DNA from: Salinactinospora qingdaonensis
GTDB taxonomy: Bacteria; Actinomycetota; Actinomycetes; Streptosporangiales; Streptosporangiaceae
Assembly (NCBI RefSeq): GCF_039539445.1
Contig: NZ_BAABDD010000011.1
Coordinates: 1-64,000 of the forward strand
Direction: 5' to 3'
DNA length: 64,000 nt
The notes under the pieces are model-generated. The model was not told where the DNA came from and did not search any database. It saw nothing but the letters and a program-made list of their open reading frames with translations. Made by a program: the position numbers and the translations under genes. This document shows, piece after piece, positions 63,347 through 64,000 of this stretch; the first letter of the stretch is position 1, and every line of letters begins with the position of its first letter.

Positions 63347-64000
63347 ATGCCCAAGTTCACGGCATTCGCCGAGCACGTCTTCCAGCATCTGCCGCGCATC
63401 GAGCAGCGCACCACAGCGGCCTCCTACATCCAGGGAATCCTCACCACCCCCGACAAGAAGTCGATCAACCGAGCCGCCGACGCCTTGGGCCTGTCCGGAG
63501 CGGCACGCCACGCCCTGCGCCACTTCATCAACGACAACCCCTGGCCCTGGGACGACGTTCGCCAGGAGTTGGCCAGGTGAATCTGTCAACGCGAGACCGT
63601 GCACGCCTGGGTACTGGTACCCGTGTTCATCCCCAAACGAGGTGCGAAGTCGGCCGGCGTGCACAAGGCGTTCGTTTCGATCATCGAACGTGCCCTCAAC
63701 TGCCAGATCGGGATCGGCCTGTTCCCGGCCACCGCCGACCGCACCATCCCGGTCGACTGGCGGCTGATGCTGCCGCGCCAGTGGCTGCAAGACGCCGAAC
63801 TATGCCGACAGGCTCGCATCCCCGAGGACGCCAAGCCCCTCTCGTTGTGGTCGTCCATGCTCGACCTGAGAGACACGCTCTCGGGCCACCACGTCGGCAG
63901 TCCCGCCCCGCTCATCGCCAAAGTGTGTACGCCCGCCGACGCCCGGGGACTGGTAACCGGACTGACACAGCGACAGCAGAGTTTCACCGTCACCGTGCCT
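63347..64000 (+). pseudogene. IS701-type transposase, interrupted by a stop and cut by the window end
   Basis: MPKFTAFAEHVFQHLPRIEQ and ALRHFINDNPWPWDDVRQEL match the N-terminus of IS701-like DDE transposases. An in-frame TGA at 63578-63580 follows ELAR; the same frame then continues openly to 64000 with family-like AWVLVPVFIPKRG, CQIGIGLFPATADRTIPVDW and RLMLPRQW. A nonsense change is therefore the simplest reading. The right end is outside the window and no terminal inverted repeat was identified on the left. Confidence 0.75.

Overview
The window is high-GC actinobacterial chromosome. An SsgB-type sporulation regulator, phosphatidylinositol-mannoside genes (pgsA, acyltransferase, pimA), pdxS/pdxT, RelA with DUF349, RarA, DUF948 and RuvX-MltG-AroE all point to a sporulating, filamentous actinomycete. 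A Nocardiopsaceae/Streptosporangiales-like lineage is my best guess from gene order; this was not checked by any search. Most genes lie on the minus strand and are mainly translation, recombination and envelope housekeeping genes.

Layout from left to right. 0-3.6 kb: accessory genes (FAD amine oxidase, PPOX-like protein, MarR regulator). 3.6-11.5 kb, minus strand: infC-rpmI-rplT, TrmH methylase, PAS histidine kinase, pheS-pheT. The infC operon has a non-canonical ATC start and two intrinsic-terminator structures placed where attenuators would be. 12-18 kb: alaS-ruvX-mltG-aroE. 18-21.5 kb: an interrupting accessory block with a broken vapBC module, a lone DUF397 protein and a NUDIX hydrolase. 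21.5-30 kb: DUF6167 and DUF948 membrane proteins, a degenerate membrane kinase, rarA, a PAP2 phosphatase and a PAS/GAF/PP2C phosphatase. 30-42 kb: aspS, an MBL hydrolase, DUF349, relA, apt, yajC, ruvBAC. 42-51 kb: yebC, pdxT, pdxS, pimA, acyltransferase, pgsA, a frameshifted DCC protein, HIT, TerC. 51-58 kb: DUF885 peptidase, Uma2 protein, cyclase, thrS, PGPGW membrane protein. 58-62 kb: tRNA-Val, ssgB, pabC, a Roadblock protein and a Gly-Gly-Cys-Val tRNA cluster. After 62.2 kb the DNA becomes AT-richer, has no convincing genes, and ends in a broken IS701-type transposase that runs off the window.

The most interesting non-gene signals are: a roughly 45-55 bp interspersed repeat with a GATCGC-n3-GCGATC core, twice arranged as an outward-facing inverted pair bounding 0.3-0.4 kb of non-coding DNA (MITE/REPIN-like); the attenuator-like structures around infC and rpmI; a perfect CRP-type site upstream of ssgB; and the absence of secD/secF, rpsD, hisS and a peptidyl-prolyl isomerase from positions where related actinobacteria usually carry them. 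Two genes (vapC, DCC) are each split by a single-base frameshift and the transposase by an in-frame TGA. No CRISPR array, rRNA, prophage or biosynthetic cluster was seen.
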